Positions 1 to 8,752 of a stretch of 64,000 bases of DNA are shown piece after piece (position 1 is the first letter of the stretch; every line of letters begins with the position of its first letter). The notes under the pieces are model-generated. The model was given only the letters and a program-made list of their open reading frames with translations, was not told the DNA's origin and searched no databases. The translations under genes and the position numbers were made by a program. Origin of the DNA: Klenkia soli (lineage in GTDB: Bacteria; Actinomycetota; Actinomycetes; Mycobacteriales; Geodermatophilaceae); assembly GCF_900103975.1 (NCBI RefSeq), contig NZ_FNIR01000012.1, positions 1 through 64,000 on the forward strand. Reading direction: 5' to 3'.

Positions 1-862
1 GCTGACCCATCGGCCGCTTGTCACCGCCCTTGCGCATGCTCGCGGCCAGGGCATCGATGACCTCCAGCTCAGCGGCGACATCAGCGGCGTCGGCCAGGTC
101 GGTGCGCAGCGAGGCCAGTCCATCGCCCTGGCCGAGGCTGGTGACGTTCTGGCGGCGCTTGCGGCGCTCGGCCCGCCGGTCGGCCTCGGCCGGGTCGGCA
201 GCGATCACCGCGCCGGCGATCCGGTCGGCCAGCGGGGTTGGGCCGACGCCCTCGCCGATCCAGCCCAGGCCCTGGGCGGCGATGGTGTCCACCACGTCAT
301 CGGGCAGCCCACCACCGAAGGACTGCTTGCGGTCGGCCAACCCATCCACGAGCACCTGGGCGCGGCGGACATCGATCCGCCCGTCGGCCAACGCCACCCA
401 CACCCCGGGCAGCTGCTCGAACAGTGCCCGCTGCTTGGCCACCAACACCGACGCCGACCCCACGCTGATGCCCAGCACCACCGCGACCTCGTCGGCCACC
501 CAGTCATCGGGACGGTCCGGGTCAGACGCGTCGTCGGCACGCGCACCGGGCAGCACGGTCTGCGCCGGCTGCAACTCGGCCAACCGAGAGATCGCCGCGG
601 CCTGCAGGGCGTGCAACTCGGCCTGGGCCTCGGCCACGTCGGCCAGCACCGCCTGCACCCCGGCCCGGGTCGTGGCAGAGGTGACCAGCAGCTCGGACAA
701 CCGCATCGGCCGGTGCACCAGATCAACCGGCACACCAGCGGCGACCTGCGCGGCCCGCTCGGCCTCCAGCACCACCGCCTTCGCCGCAGCCGAGGCGAAC
801 ACCTCCACCTGCGCAATGCCCAACGACAACCCGAACCGGGTACCGACCACCACCGGGCCCAC
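1..862 (-). CDS. DUF222/HNH (13E12-type) protein, 3' end cut off by window
   Basis: Only the N-terminal ~287 residues are in the window; the C-terminal HNH nuclease part must lie left of base 1. The visible part is the DUF222 domain of the 13E12 repeat family, with typical segments such as GVWVALADGRIDVRRAQVL and, at the window edge, MRKGGDKRPMGQ, where relatives read KADGDTRPIGQ. An in-frame TAA at 869-871 forces a start after it. The GTG at 862 is preceded by AAGGGG at a 9-base spacing, so I chose it. A near-perfect SOS box lies at 885-900. Family members are HNH-type nucleases or mobile-element-associated proteins of unproven function. Two more members are present at 17.5 and 45.7 kb. Confidence 0.85.
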   Translation of the reverse strand, partial: MGPVVVGTRFGLSLGIAQVEVFASAAAKAVVLEAERAAQVAAGVPVDLVHRPMRLSELLVTSATTRAGVQAVLADVAEAQAELHALQAAAISRLAELQPAQTVLPGARADDASDPDRPDDWVADEVAVVLGISVGSASVLVAKQRALFEQLPGVWVALADGRIDVRRAQVLVDGLADRKQSFGGGLPDDVVDTIAAQGLGWIGEGVGPTPLADRIAGAVIAADPAEADRRAERRKRRQNVTSLGQGDGLASLRTDLADAADVAAELEVIDALAASMRKGGDKRPMGQ

Positions 863-884
863 CGCACATTACCCCTTGCGCACG

Positions 885-900
885 TCGAACGTATGTACGA
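885..900 (-). promoter_or_regulatory. Candidate SOS box (LexA site)
   Basis: The plus strand reads TCGAACGTATGTACGA. The mycobacterial/actinobacterial LexA consensus is TCGAAC-N4-GTTCGA, so 11 of 12 specified bases match. It ends 22 bases before the GTG of the DUF222/HNH gene on the minus strand, where a repressor would block initiation. Some mycobacterial 13E12 genes are known members of the LexA regulon, which supports the reading. Confidence 0.65.
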
Positions 901-1178
901 ACACTACCGCATGTCGGCGCCGGTGGCGAGGTGAATGCACAGCTCAGGAGTCTGTCCACAGATGAGCGCCGGTCCTCGACACGGTGCTCGATCCCGTTCC
1001 CGACACCGGAGGACAGCGGGTCACCCGTGTCCCACCCGTGAGGACGACACGCGCGCGGAGCTGTGCACCGCCTGGCCGGGGATTGACCCCCGGCTCACCG
1101 GGCACGGACCACCCGGAGCCACGCCACCAGGCGTGGCCCGCCCGCGGTCACGACGGTGACCGGTGAGGAGGCAGCACC
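901..1178. other. Intergenic region with two short inverted repeats
   Basis: I see no gene here between the divergent DUF222 and antitoxin-like genes. A hairpin at 1118-1137 has an 8-bp perfect stem (GCCACGCC/GGCGTGGC) and an ACCA loop. A second perfect repeat at 1146-1161 (GGTCAC-GACG-GTGACC) directly abuts the ribosome site of the next gene. Either could be a repressor site or a 5'-leader structure; no function can be assigned from sequence alone. Confidence 0.4.
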
Positions 1179-1367
1179 ATGGCCGGACTCGGCGACAAGG
1201 CGAAGGACTTCCTGAACAGCGACAAGGGCGAGAAGGCGAGCGACTCGGCCCTCGACAAGGCCGCCCAGTTCGCGGAGGGCAAGGCCGGCGGCCATGCCGA
1301 CCAGATCCAGAAGGGCCGCGACGCGGCCGACGACCGCATCGGCACCGGCGGCGACGAAGGCCGCTGA
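1179..1367 (+). CDS. Small MT0933/Rv0909-type antitoxin-like protein
   Basis: The protein has 62 residues and is rich in Lys, Asp and Ala, with the N-terminal pattern MAGLGDKAKDFL followed by a helical charged stretch. This matches the actinobacterial family annotated as putative antitoxin (MT0933_antitox, Rv0909-like). ATG 1179 has GGTGAGGAG eight bases upstream. In mycobacteria some members sit next to a toxin gene; no toxin ORF follows here, because the next gene is the convergent permease. It may therefore be a solitary homologue with a different role. Family assignment is fairly safe; activity as an antitoxin is not shown. Confidence 0.75.
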   Translation: MAGLGDKAKDFLNSDKGEKASDSALDKAAQFAEGKAGGHADQIQKGRDAADDRIGTGGDEGR

Positions 1368-1373
1368 CCCGCA

Positions 1374-1402
1374 CGCGCGGGCCGGCCACTCCGGCCCGCG
1401 CG
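1374..1402. terminator. Strong hairpin terminator between convergent genes
   Basis: A perfect 12-bp inverted repeat (CGCGCGGGCCGG / CCGGCCCGCGCG) with a 5-base loop begins 6 bases after the antitoxin-like stop and faces the end of the ABC operon. There is no T-run, as is usual for high-GC actinobacteria, so it may serve both directions. Confidence 0.7.
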
Positions 1403-1446
1403 GCGGCGGCACATCAGAGCCCCGGCCCGCGCGGCGCCGGCACATC
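1392..1446. repeat. 24-bp direct repeat, two copies
   Basis: Bases 1392-1415 and 1423-1446 are the same 24-base sequence with a single G/C difference, spaced 31 bases start to start. The first copy overlaps the right arm of the terminator hairpin. It looks like a local duplication of the terminator arm; no function is evident. Confidence 0.6.
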
Positions 1447-1450
1447 GCGG

Positions 1451-4054
1451 TCAGCCCTCGCGGAGCACCTGCGCCAACGGCACCCGGCGGCGGGCGCGGG
1501 CCTCCCCCACCACGAGGACGACGACGGCGACCACCGGCGGCACCACCAGCCCGAGGACCGACCACGGGACGACGAGCCCCGGATCGGTGTCCTGCCCGGT
1601 CAGCTGGGCCAACCCGAGCGGACCGGCCACCAGCGCCGCCACCAGCGCACCGATCGCGATCCCCGGCAGCACGGTGGAGAGCACCCCCGGCAGCAGCTCG
1701 AGCAGCGCCACCGCACGGGCCTGGCGCTCCCCCAGCCCCAGCGTCCGCAGCACGCCGGACGTCGACCGTCGACGGCGCACCCCGGCGCTGCCGGCGAGCA
1801 CCACCGCGAGCACGGCCAGCACCCCGAGCAGCACCGCGGTGCCGCCGACCAGGCCGACCAACCCGCGGGTGAGCGGGGCGTCCTGCACCACCGCGAGCCG
1901 CGAGGACCGCATCTCGACGTCCCCGCCGGGCACGGATGCAGCGGCCGCCGCGGCGCCGGGACCGGTCAGCCACAGGGTGTCCGGGACGGCGAGGTCGGCG
2001 GGAACGGCGGACGCAGCCAGCAGCACCGTGGTGGGGCCGGCCGGCAGCGTGCCGACGACAGCGATCGGCACCTGGACGCCGTCCAGCAGCAGCGACCCGA
2101 CGGAGCCGACGACGTCCGGGGTGACCAGCGCACGCACCCGGTCGCCGTCGTAACCGAGGTCGTCCAGCCCGTCGACGTCGGGCAGCGGGGTGGCCTCGAC
2201 CAGGCGCGCGTAGGCGGTCGGGTCCACGACGACGACCCGGGTGCGGTCGCCGCCGGACGGGGTGGACAGCTGCACGCCGTCGGTCACCCGCGCCGGCACC
2301 GCGAGGTCGCCGCCGGTGGGGAGGTCCGCGGGCAACGGGTCCACGGTGACGGTGGCGTCGGCGCCGACCGCGGTCCAGGAGGCCTCGACCTGGCCGGCGG
2401 TCGTGGTGGCGCCCAGCGCGAGGGACAGCGTGGCCAGCGCGGTGATCGCGGTCAGCGCCACGGGGCCGAGCACGGCGCGGGAGCGGACCCCGGCCGCCGC
2501 CAGCAGCGGCACCGCACCCCGGGCGCGCAGCGCCCACCGCAGCAGCCCCGCCGACACCGCCGGCTGCACCCGGGCGACCAGCACCGCCCCGGCCAGCACC
2601 GCCAGCGCGGGTGCGGCCACCACGAGCGGACCGTCCAGCCCCCGCGCGGCCAGCGCAACGACCGCACCGACGGCCAGCAGCACCAGCGCGCCGTCCGCGG
2701 TCCACCGGCGCACCGAGCGGTCCCGGGCAGCGCGCAGCCGGGCCCGCCGGTCCAGCGGCACCCAGTCCCCGCCGGTGGCCCGGTCCGCGGCCCGGACGCC
2801 CAGCACCGGCAGCGCGAGCAGCCCGGCCAGCGCGGTCGGCACCACCCCGGCGACGACGGCATCCCCCGGCAAGGAACCCGACACGTAACCCGGCGCGAGC
2901 AGCAGACCGACCCCGAGCCCGACCCCGACCCCGACCGCGGTGAGGACGGCGGACTCCGCCAGCAGCGACACCCCGAGCCCGGGCAGCGACCCGCCGCGGG
3001 CCCGGATCGCGGCGAGCACGGTCCGCCGCCGGTCGACCAGCACGGCGGCGCCGAGCAGCAGCACCAGGCCGGTGGCCAGCACCCCGGCGGTCACCAGCAC
3101 CGCGGCCTGCGCGCGGGCGGCGGCGAGCTGGTCGGCGGCGGACAGCAGCACCGCACCCAGCCGGCTGTCGACGGTGGGCAGCGGGCTGATCCGCAGCGTC
3201 ACCGGGGACGCCCGCAGCGCGGCGACGGCCTCGGCCACCGCCTCGGCGCCGGCCGCGGTGAACGCCTCGGGCCGGGCGGCCAGGGTGATCGTGCGGGTGG
3301 CCTCGGCAGCGAGCCGGGCGTCGGGCACCGACGCGTCGGACACCAGGACGGCGACCGTGGTCCGCCGGTCGGCCCCCGCACCGCGGGTGCTGGGCGCCAG
3401 CAGGTCCGGCACCCCGGTCCACGCCGGATCGGCCTCGTCGGCAACCGCGAACACCCCCGTGACCAGCACGTCGACGCCCACGCCGGTGGCGGCGGCGCCG
3501 GTCAACCGGTCGCCGGGGGCCACCCCGAGGGCGGCGGCCACCGCGCCGGACACCCCTGCCTGCACCTCCCCGCCGGTGGCCGCGGCCGGCGCGCTGCCGG
3601 CGGTCCAGGTGACGGCGGCGCCGTCGGCCCGGTGCACCCAGTCGAACCGCAGCGAGGTCGGGCCCAGCTGCACGGCGGTCGCGGTGGGCAGGCTCAGCAC
3701 GACCGCACGGGTCTCGACGACGGCGACCGGCGGGGCCAGCACGGCGGCGAGGTCGGGCGCCAGCGAGCCGGGCAGGTCCTCGGCGAGGGCCACGGTGTCG
3801 GCGGCGGTGGAGGTCGGTCGCCGTCCCGGGTCGACGACGTCCTCGGCGAACGGTGCCGTCACCACGGTGTCCGCGCCGTCCCCGGCCACACGGACGGCGG
3901 CCCGCACGGCGTCGTCCGCGGTGACCGCCACCCCCGCCGGGACGACGACCGCCAGCACCGTCGCCAGCGCCACGACCAGCACCGACAGCAGCCACGCCCC
4001 CGGGGCATCCGCCACCCGGGCCCGCGTGCCGGCCAGCGGCACCCCCCACCTCAC
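1451..4054 (-). CDS. ABC transporter permease, FtsX/MacB type (second permease of operon)
   Basis: The 867-residue integral membrane protein begins with a transmembrane segment (AWLLSVLVVALATVLAVVVP), then a large extracytoplasmic domain, then clustered C-terminal membrane segments in which FtsX-type repeats are recognisable. The GTG start at 4054 overlaps the TGA of the upstream permease (GTGA), so the two are translationally coupled. In this family two long permeases pair with MacB/LolD-like ATPases and act as mechanotransmission exporters or lipoprotein/peptide extruders rather than channel transporters. The substrate cannot be told. It is the last gene of a four-gene operon. Confidence 0.88.
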   Translation of the reverse strand: MRWGVPLAGTRARVADAPGAWLLSVLVVALATVLAVVVPAGVAVTADDAVRAAVRVAGDGADTVVTAPFAEDVVDPGRRPTSTAADTVALAEDLPGSLAPDLAAVLAPPVAVVETRAVVLSLPTATAVQLGPTSLRFDWVHRADGAAVTWTAGSAPAAATGGEVQAGVSGAVAAALGVAPGDRLTGAAATGVGVDVLVTGVFAVADEADPAWTGVPDLLAPSTRGAGADRRTTVAVLVSDASVPDARLAAEATRTITLAARPEAFTAAGAEAVAEAVAALRASPVTLRISPLPTVDSRLGAVLLSAADQLAAARAQAAVLVTAGVLATGLVLLLGAAVLVDRRRTVLAAIRARGGSLPGLGVSLLAESAVLTAVGVGVGLGVGLLLAPGYVSGSLPGDAVVAGVVPTALAGLLALPVLGVRAADRATGGDWVPLDRRARLRAARDRSVRRWTADGALVLLAVGAVVALAARGLDGPLVVAAPALAVLAGAVLVARVQPAVSAGLLRWALRARGAVPLLAAAGVRSRAVLGPVALTAITALATLSLALGATTTAGQVEASWTAVGADATVTVDPLPADLPTGGDLAVPARVTDGVQLSTPSGGDRTRVVVVDPTAYARLVEATPLPDVDGLDDLGYDGDRVRALVTPDVVGSVGSLLLDGVQVPIAVVGTLPAGPTTVLLAASAVPADLAVPDTLWLTGPGAAAAAASVPGGDVEMRSSRLAVVQDAPLTRGLVGLVGGTAVLLGVLAVLAVVLAGSAGVRRRRSTSGVLRTLGLGERQARAVALLELLPGVLSTVLPGIAIGALVAALVAGPLGLAQLTGQDTDPGLVVPWSVLGLVVPPVVAVVVLVVGEARARRRVPLAQVLREG

Positions 4055-7000
4055 GAGCCGCCCTCCCGCAGGGCACCCGCGACGTCGACCCGCAGCAGCC
4101 CCCGCACCACCGGCAGCACGACGGCCGTGCCGAGCACGGCCAGGCCGACCACCAGCGCGGTCCACGACGACCACGGGAACTGCGCCTCGGCGGACGGCAC
4201 CGGCGACCCGGTGAGGGCGGGGCCGACCAGCACGGTGCCGACAACCCCGACGACCGCGCCCAGCAGCACGCCGACCACGGTGCCGATCCCGTGCTGGAGC
4301 AGCAGCACCGCGCGCACGGTCGCCCGCGGCACACCGAGGCCCAGCAGCCGGGCCACCTCGGCCCGGCGGCCGCTGCGCACGGCACCGGCCTGCAGCACCG
4401 AGCCGGTGACCGCCAGCAGCACCGCGCCCGCCCCGAGCAGCGCGAGGCCCAGCGGCAGACCCACGGCCAGCGGCCCGCCGCGGAGGTCCGCCGTGAGCCC
4501 GGCGCGGGTGACGGCGTCGGGGAGCCCGGCGGCGGCCAGCGCACCGACCGCGCCCGGATCCGGGGCGGCCACCCACCAGGCCTGCGGGGCGACGTCCAGG
4601 TCGCCGGCGGCGACCAGCACCCGGGCCAGGGTGGCGGCGTCGGCCAGCACGGCCGGCCCGCCCGGCACCGAGGGGACGTCGGGCACGACCCCGGCCACCT
4701 CCACCGGCACCCCGGTGTCCCCCACGGCCATCGACAGGTCGTCCCCGACGTCCGCGCCCAGGTCGTCGGCCAACCCGGCGGACAGCAGGACGGGGACGGC
4801 GTCCGGTGCCCGGGAGGGCGTGAGCAGCACCCGCTGGCCGGTCGGCGGCAGGGCGCCGAGCACGAGACGACCGCGGAACCCGATCCCGCCGTCCACCGCC
4901 TCCAGCCCGCTCAGCAGCTGGTCGGCGCCCTGCTGCCCGCGCGGCAGGGTCGCGACCCAGCCCGGGACCGAGCCGGGCAGGGTGACGGCCAGGTCCACCC
5001 GCGCGACCCGGTCGGGGTCGTCGTCCGGCCCGGGCGCCAGGTCCACCGCGACGGCGACCACCGTGCCGTCCCCGTCGACCACGACCGAGCGGGGCAGGCC
5101 GTCCAACGGGACCGCGGGCAGCGCCGTGGTCGTCCGCGCGCCGGTCGGGTCGGCGAGCACCAGGGTCAGGACGGCGGTCAACCCGGTCCCCGCCGCCGTG
5201 CCGGTGACCACCACGGATCCACCGGACAGCGGCACCCCCTGCTCGGGGTCGCCGGCCGGCAGCCCGGCGGTCGCGCCGGCCCAGTCGGTGCCGGGCAGCC
5301 GGCCGCGCAGGACGCCGGCGGTGGTGTCGACGGCGACCAGCCGGGTGGCGTCGCCGTCCTCGTCGCGCAGCAGCGACCCCAGCGCGACCGGCCGCGCCAC
5401 CACCGGGGAGACGGCTCCCCCGCCCGCGGCCGCGACGACCGGGCCGGGGATCCCGCCGACCGCGGGGACGGCGAGGTCGGCGCCCACCCGGAGGTCGGCC
5501 TGGTCGGCCTGCGACACCGACCAGGTGGCCCCGATGCCGCCGGCGGCGACCGCCGCCGCGGTGGCCAGCACCAGCAGCGCGGTCGCCCCGCCGGCCAGCG
5601 ACCGGCGGGCCAGGTCGCCGGCGACCAGCACCGGGGCCAGCGCGCGACCGCGGGCCGCACGCCGGTCGGCGAGGTGGGCGAGCCGCGGCGGCAGCCGCAG
5701 CGACAGCGCGCACCCGGCCAGCAGCACCAGCGCGGGGGCGACGACCAGCAGCGGGTCGGTGCCGACCGTCCCACCCAGGCTGAGCACGGCCACGACGGCC
5801 AGGCCGACCAGCAGCAGGTCCGCGCCCGACCGGGCCACCGCCCCGCGACCGGTGGTGCGCCCCGGCGTCGCCGCACGCGTGGCGCCCACCGCCAGCAGCG
5901 CGACCAGCACCACGACACCGGCGGCCACCGCGCCCAGCAGCCCGGCCGGCAGCAGCGGACCGGGGTCGGACCCCGGCAACCGGTCGGCCAGCGCGGCCCG
6001 GGTGGCCACCACCGCCAGCGGCACGGCCAGGACGGCGGCCGACCCGACCAGCAGCGCGGCCTCGGGGAGCGCCCGCCGGGCCAGCTGGGGTCCGGTGGCC
6101 CCGCGGGCCCGCAGCAGCGCGGTCTCGGCCAGCCGGCGGTCGCCGAGCACCCGGGCAGCGGTGCCCAGCGCCACGACGGTCAGCAGCACGGCCAGCAGAC
6201 CGGCGGCGAGCACCGCGGTGCGGCCGGTGGCCAACCGGGCGTCGGCAGCGGCCAGGGTCGCGGCCAGCGGGTTCACGACCCGGCTGGTGGCTGGTCCACC
6301 CGAGACCGCGGCCCGCACGTCGCGGGTCAGCGTGCCGAGCTCGTCGGTGATCCGGTCCACCGCCGCCGGGGACGCCGCGGCGACGTCGGGGGCGGCGACC
6401 AGCGCGACCTGCTCGAGGCCGGGCCCGGCGGCCAGCAGCGTCGCCGGGTCGACCAGGAACGGTCCGGCCGCGGGCAACCGGGTGCCGCCGAACACCCCGA
6501 ACTCCAGGTCGGGCACCGCGCCCGCACCGGCCAACCGGTCCTGCGCCCACGCCCCGGCCCGCGGCTGCACCAGCCCGACCAGCTGCACGGTCACCGGCGC
6601 GGTCGCCGCGGCGTCGGCCAGTCCGGTGGTGGGGTCCAGCACGACGGTGTCGCCCGGGGCCAGACCCAGCGCGTCCGCGGCGGCCACCGGCAGGGCGGCC
6701 GGCCACGGTGCGCCCGGCTCCGGCACCCCGGGCCAGGTCCCCGCGACCAGGTCGGCCCGGGCGGTGAGGTCGTCGATGCCGGCCAACCAGCCCAGCCGCC
6801 GTCCGCCGTCCGCCCCGGGCGGCACGTCGCGGACGGTCGAGGTCAGCCAGGTCGACGTCCCCGGCGCTACCGGGGCCAGCGCCGCCGTGAGGGCACCGCC
6901 CGCGGCCTCGACCGCCGGGCCCGGGTCGTCGCCGAGGTCGGTGAGCACCACCTGCACGGTGGTGTCGTCGACGGCGGCCTGGCCGAGGGCGGCCTGCCGG

Positions 7001-7125
7001 GCCCGGTCGGCGCCGGTCGTGAGCAGCAGGACGCAGCCGGCGAGCACCGTCAGCCCCGCGACCAGGACCACCAGGACGACGCCGAGCAACCGCAGCTGCA
7101 CCCGGCTCCGGGCGCCGGCGCTCAC
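4051..7125 (-). CDS. ABC transporter permease, FtsX/MacB type (first permease of operon)
   Basis: The 1024-residue membrane protein starts with one transmembrane helix (RLLGVVLVVLVAGLTVLAG) and a long extracytoplasmic region. A block of membrane helices lies near residues 280-480, a second periplasmic-type domain follows, and the C-terminal FtsX helices end with VDVAGALREGGS. This duplicated FtsX arrangement is typical of ~900-1000-residue actinobacterial permeases. GTG 7125 overlaps the stop of the upstream ATPase as GTGA, and its own stop overlaps the next permease in the same way. With the partner permease it would form the membrane part of an export or mechanotransmission ABC complex. Substrate unknown. 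Confidence 0.88.
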   Translation of the reverse strand: MSAGARSRVQLRLLGVVLVVLVAGLTVLAGCVLLLTTGADRARQAALGQAAVDDTTVQVVLTDLGDDPGPAVEAAGGALTAALAPVAPGTSTWLTSTVRDVPPGADGGRRLGWLAGIDDLTARADLVAGTWPGVPEPGAPWPAALPVAAADALGLAPGDTVVLDPTTGLADAAATAPVTVQLVGLVQPRAGAWAQDRLAGAGAVPDLEFGVFGGTRLPAAGPFLVDPATLLAAGPGLEQVALVAAPDVAAASPAAVDRITDELGTLTRDVRAAVSGGPATSRVVNPLAATLAAADARLATGRTAVLAAGLLAVLLTVVALGTAARVLGDRRLAETALLRARGATGPQLARRALPEAALLVGSAAVLAVPLAVVATRAALADRLPGSDPGPLLPAGLLGAVAAGVVVLVALLAVGATRAATPGRTTGRGAVARSGADLLLVGLAVVAVLSLGGTVGTDPLLVVAPALVLLAGCALSLRLPPRLAHLADRRAARGRALAPVLVAGDLARRSLAGGATALLVLATAAAVAAGGIGATWSVSQADQADLRVGADLAVPAVGGIPGPVVAAAGGGAVSPVVARPVALGSLLRDEDGDATRLVAVDTTAGVLRGRLPGTDWAGATAGLPAGDPEQGVPLSGGSVVVTGTAAGTGLTAVLTLVLADPTGARTTTALPAVPLDGLPRSVVVDGDGTVVAVAVDLAPGPDDDPDRVARVDLAVTLPGSVPGWVATLPRGQQGADQLLSGLEAVDGGIGFRGRLVLGALPPTGQRVLLTPSRAPDAVPVLLSAGLADDLGADVGDDLSMAVGDTGVPVEVAGVVPDVPSVPGGPAVLADAATLARVLVAAGDLDVAPQAWWVAAPDPGAVGALAAAGLPDAVTRAGLTADLRGGPLAVGLPLGLALLGAGAVLLAVTGSVLQAGAVRSGRRAEVARLLGLGVPRATVRAVLLLQHGIGTVVGVLLGAVVGVVGTVLVGPALTGSPVPSAEAQFPWSSWTALVVGLAVLGTAVVLPVVRGLLRVDVAGALREGGS

Positions 7126-7811
7126 GCCCCCGCCGGGCCGTCGACCAGCCGGCCGTCGACCACCCGCACCGCCCGGTCGGCCAGCGCGATCATCACCGGG
7201 TCGTGCGTCGAGACCAGCGCGGTGACCCCCTCGGCCTCGACGATGCCGCGGACCAGCGCCATCACGGCCAGGCCGGTCTCGCGGTCCAGCTGGCCGGTGG
7301 GCTCGTCGGCGACCAGCAGCCGCGGCGAGGCGGCCAGCGCCCGGGCCAGGGCGACCCGCTGCTGCTGCCCGCCGGAGAGCTCGTCGGGGCGCTGGGTCGC
7401 GTGCGGCGTCAGGCCGACCAGGTCGAGCAACCGGGCCACCCGCTGCTCCCGCTCGTCGGCGGGCAGCCGGCGCAGCCGCAGCGGGACGCCGACGTTCTCC
7501 GCCGCGCTGAGCACCGGCACCAGCCCGAAGGTCTGGAACACCGAGGAGACGACGTCGCGGCGCAGGGCGACCAGACCGTCGTCGTCCAGCGCCCCGACGT
7601 CCGTGCCGGCCACGTGCACGGTGCCGGCGTCGGGTCGGTCCAGCCCGCCGACCAGGTTCAGCAGCGTGGTCTTGCCCGACCCGGAGCGGCCGACGAGGGC
7701 GACCAGCTCGCCGGGGGCGATGTCCAGGGACACCCCGCGCAGGGCGTGCACCGCGGTCGGCCCGGACCCGAAGGAGCGGTGCACGTCGCGCACCTCGACG
7801 AGCGGGCTCAC
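7122..7811 (-). CDS. ABC transporter ATPase, MacB/LolD type
   Basis: The 229-residue nucleotide-binding subunit has a Walker A (VGRSGSGKTT), the signature LSGGQQQRVALARAL, a Walker B (RLLVADEPTGQLD) and the H-loop STHDP. This is the compact MacB/LolD/FtsE architecture that energises FtsX-like permeases. GTG 7811 overlaps the TGA of the preceding ATPase gene (GTGA), and its own TGA overlaps the permease start. Two different ATPases with two permeases suggest a heteromeric complex, or two complexes made from one mRNA. Confidence 0.92.
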   Translation of the reverse strand: MSPLVEVRDVHRSFGSGPTAVHALRGVSLDIAPGELVALVGRSGSGKTTLLNLVGGLDRPDAGTVHVAGTDVGALDDDGLVALRRDVVSSVFQTFGLVPVLSAAENVGVPLRLRRLPADEREQRVARLLDLVGLTPHATQRPDELSGGQQQRVALARALAASPRLLVADEPTGQLDRETGLAVMALVRGIVEAEGVTALVSTHDPVMIALADRAVRVVDGRLVDGPAGA

Positions 7812-8671
7812 GGGGCGCCCGCGTCGCGGTGCACGGCGACGTGGTCGGCCTCCAGCGTCAGCCGCACCCGACGGGTGAGGTCCAGCGCCGTGCGGTACTC
7901 GGCGGGCAGCTGCAGCCGCCCGGCCCGGTCCAGCACGGCGAACTCCTCGGCGACCACCGGGGCGCCGTCGTCGGTGGCCCGGCGCAGCACCTCGCTGGCG
8001 GTGCGGCCGTCCCGGATCGCGACGGTCCGCTCGACCTGCTCGGACACCGTGGGGTCGTGGGTGACCACCACGACCGTCGTCCCCAGGTCGCGGTTGACCG
8101 TGCGCAGCGCCTCGTAGACCTGCTGCGAGCTGGTGGTGTCCAGCTCGCCGGTGGGTTCGTCGGCCAGCAGCAGCTCCGGGGCGTTGGCCAGCCCGACGGC
8201 GATCGCCACCCGTTGCTGCTCGCCGCCCGAGCAGGCCGCCGGACGCCGGTCGGCGACGTCCCGGACGCCGACCAGGTCGAGCAGCTCGGCCGCCCGGGCG
8301 GCCCGGGTGCGGCGCGGGGTGCCGGCCAGCGCCAGCGGCAGGACGACGTTCTCCGCGGCGGTCAGGTAGGGCACCAGGTTGCGGGCGGTCTGCTGCGCCA
8401 CGACGCCGACCATCGAGCGCCGGTAGGCGACCCGGTCGGCCCGGGACAGCGCGGTGAGGTCCCACCGGCCGACCGTGACCCGGCCCGCCGTCGGGGCGTC
8501 CGTGCCGGCGAGCACGGCCAGCAGCGTGGACTTGCCCGACCCCGACGCGCCGACCACGGCGACCACCTCGCCCGCGTCGACCTGCAGGTCGAGGCCCTGC
8601 AGCGCCTGCACCTCGACCGACCCGGTCCGGTGGACGCGCACCAGTGACTCGCACACGACGAGCGCCGTCAT
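7808..8671 (-). CDS. ABC transporter ATPase with AbrB-like C-terminal tail
   Basis: The protein has 287 residues. The ATPase core has Walker A GASGSGKST (residues 41-49), signature SGGEQQRVAIA (148-158), Walker B LLLADEPTGELD and H-loop VTHDP. Unlike its 229-residue neighbour it carries ~45 extra residues. Residues 243-283 (VLDRAGRLQLPAEYRTAL and onward) resemble a SpoVT/AbrB swapped-hairpin domain, which normally binds DNA or mediates oligomerisation. ATG 8671 was chosen over an in-frame GTG at 8698 because only the former has a G-rich purine tract (GGTGGGGGTGGG) upstream, although the spacing is tight. It is the first gene of the four-gene operon. Confidence 0.88.
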   Translation of the reverse strand: MTALVVCESLVRVHRTGSVEVQALQGLDLQVDAGEVVAVVGASGSGKSTLLAVLAGTDAPTAGRVTVGRWDLTALSRADRVAYRRSMVGVVAQQTARNLVPYLTAAENVVLPLALAGTPRRTRAARAAELLDLVGVRDVADRRPAACSGGEQQRVAIAVGLANAPELLLADEPTGELDTTSSQQVYEALRTVNRDLGTTVVVVTHDPTVSEQVERTVAIRDGRTASEVLRRATDDGAPVVAEEFAVLDRAGRLQLPAEYRTALDLTRRVRLTLEADHVAVHRDAGAP

Positions 8672-8752
8672 CCCACCCCCACCGGTTGCACCGTGCACCC
8701 GGGGCGGGATGTTAGCGGTCTCACACCTGGAGCGGACGGAGCCGTTCCGGCG

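Noticed and set aside
1095-4544. A 1149-residue minus-strand frame
   Set aside because: It is out of frame with the permease and consists of low-complexity Gly/Arg/Ala, the usual product of reading GC-rich DNA in the wrong frame.
1163-7225. A 2020-residue open frame on the plus strand
   Set aside because: It is the antisense shadow of the two FtsX permease genes; composition is Arg/Gly/Gln-rich with no domain, while the minus strand has clear families with coupled starts.
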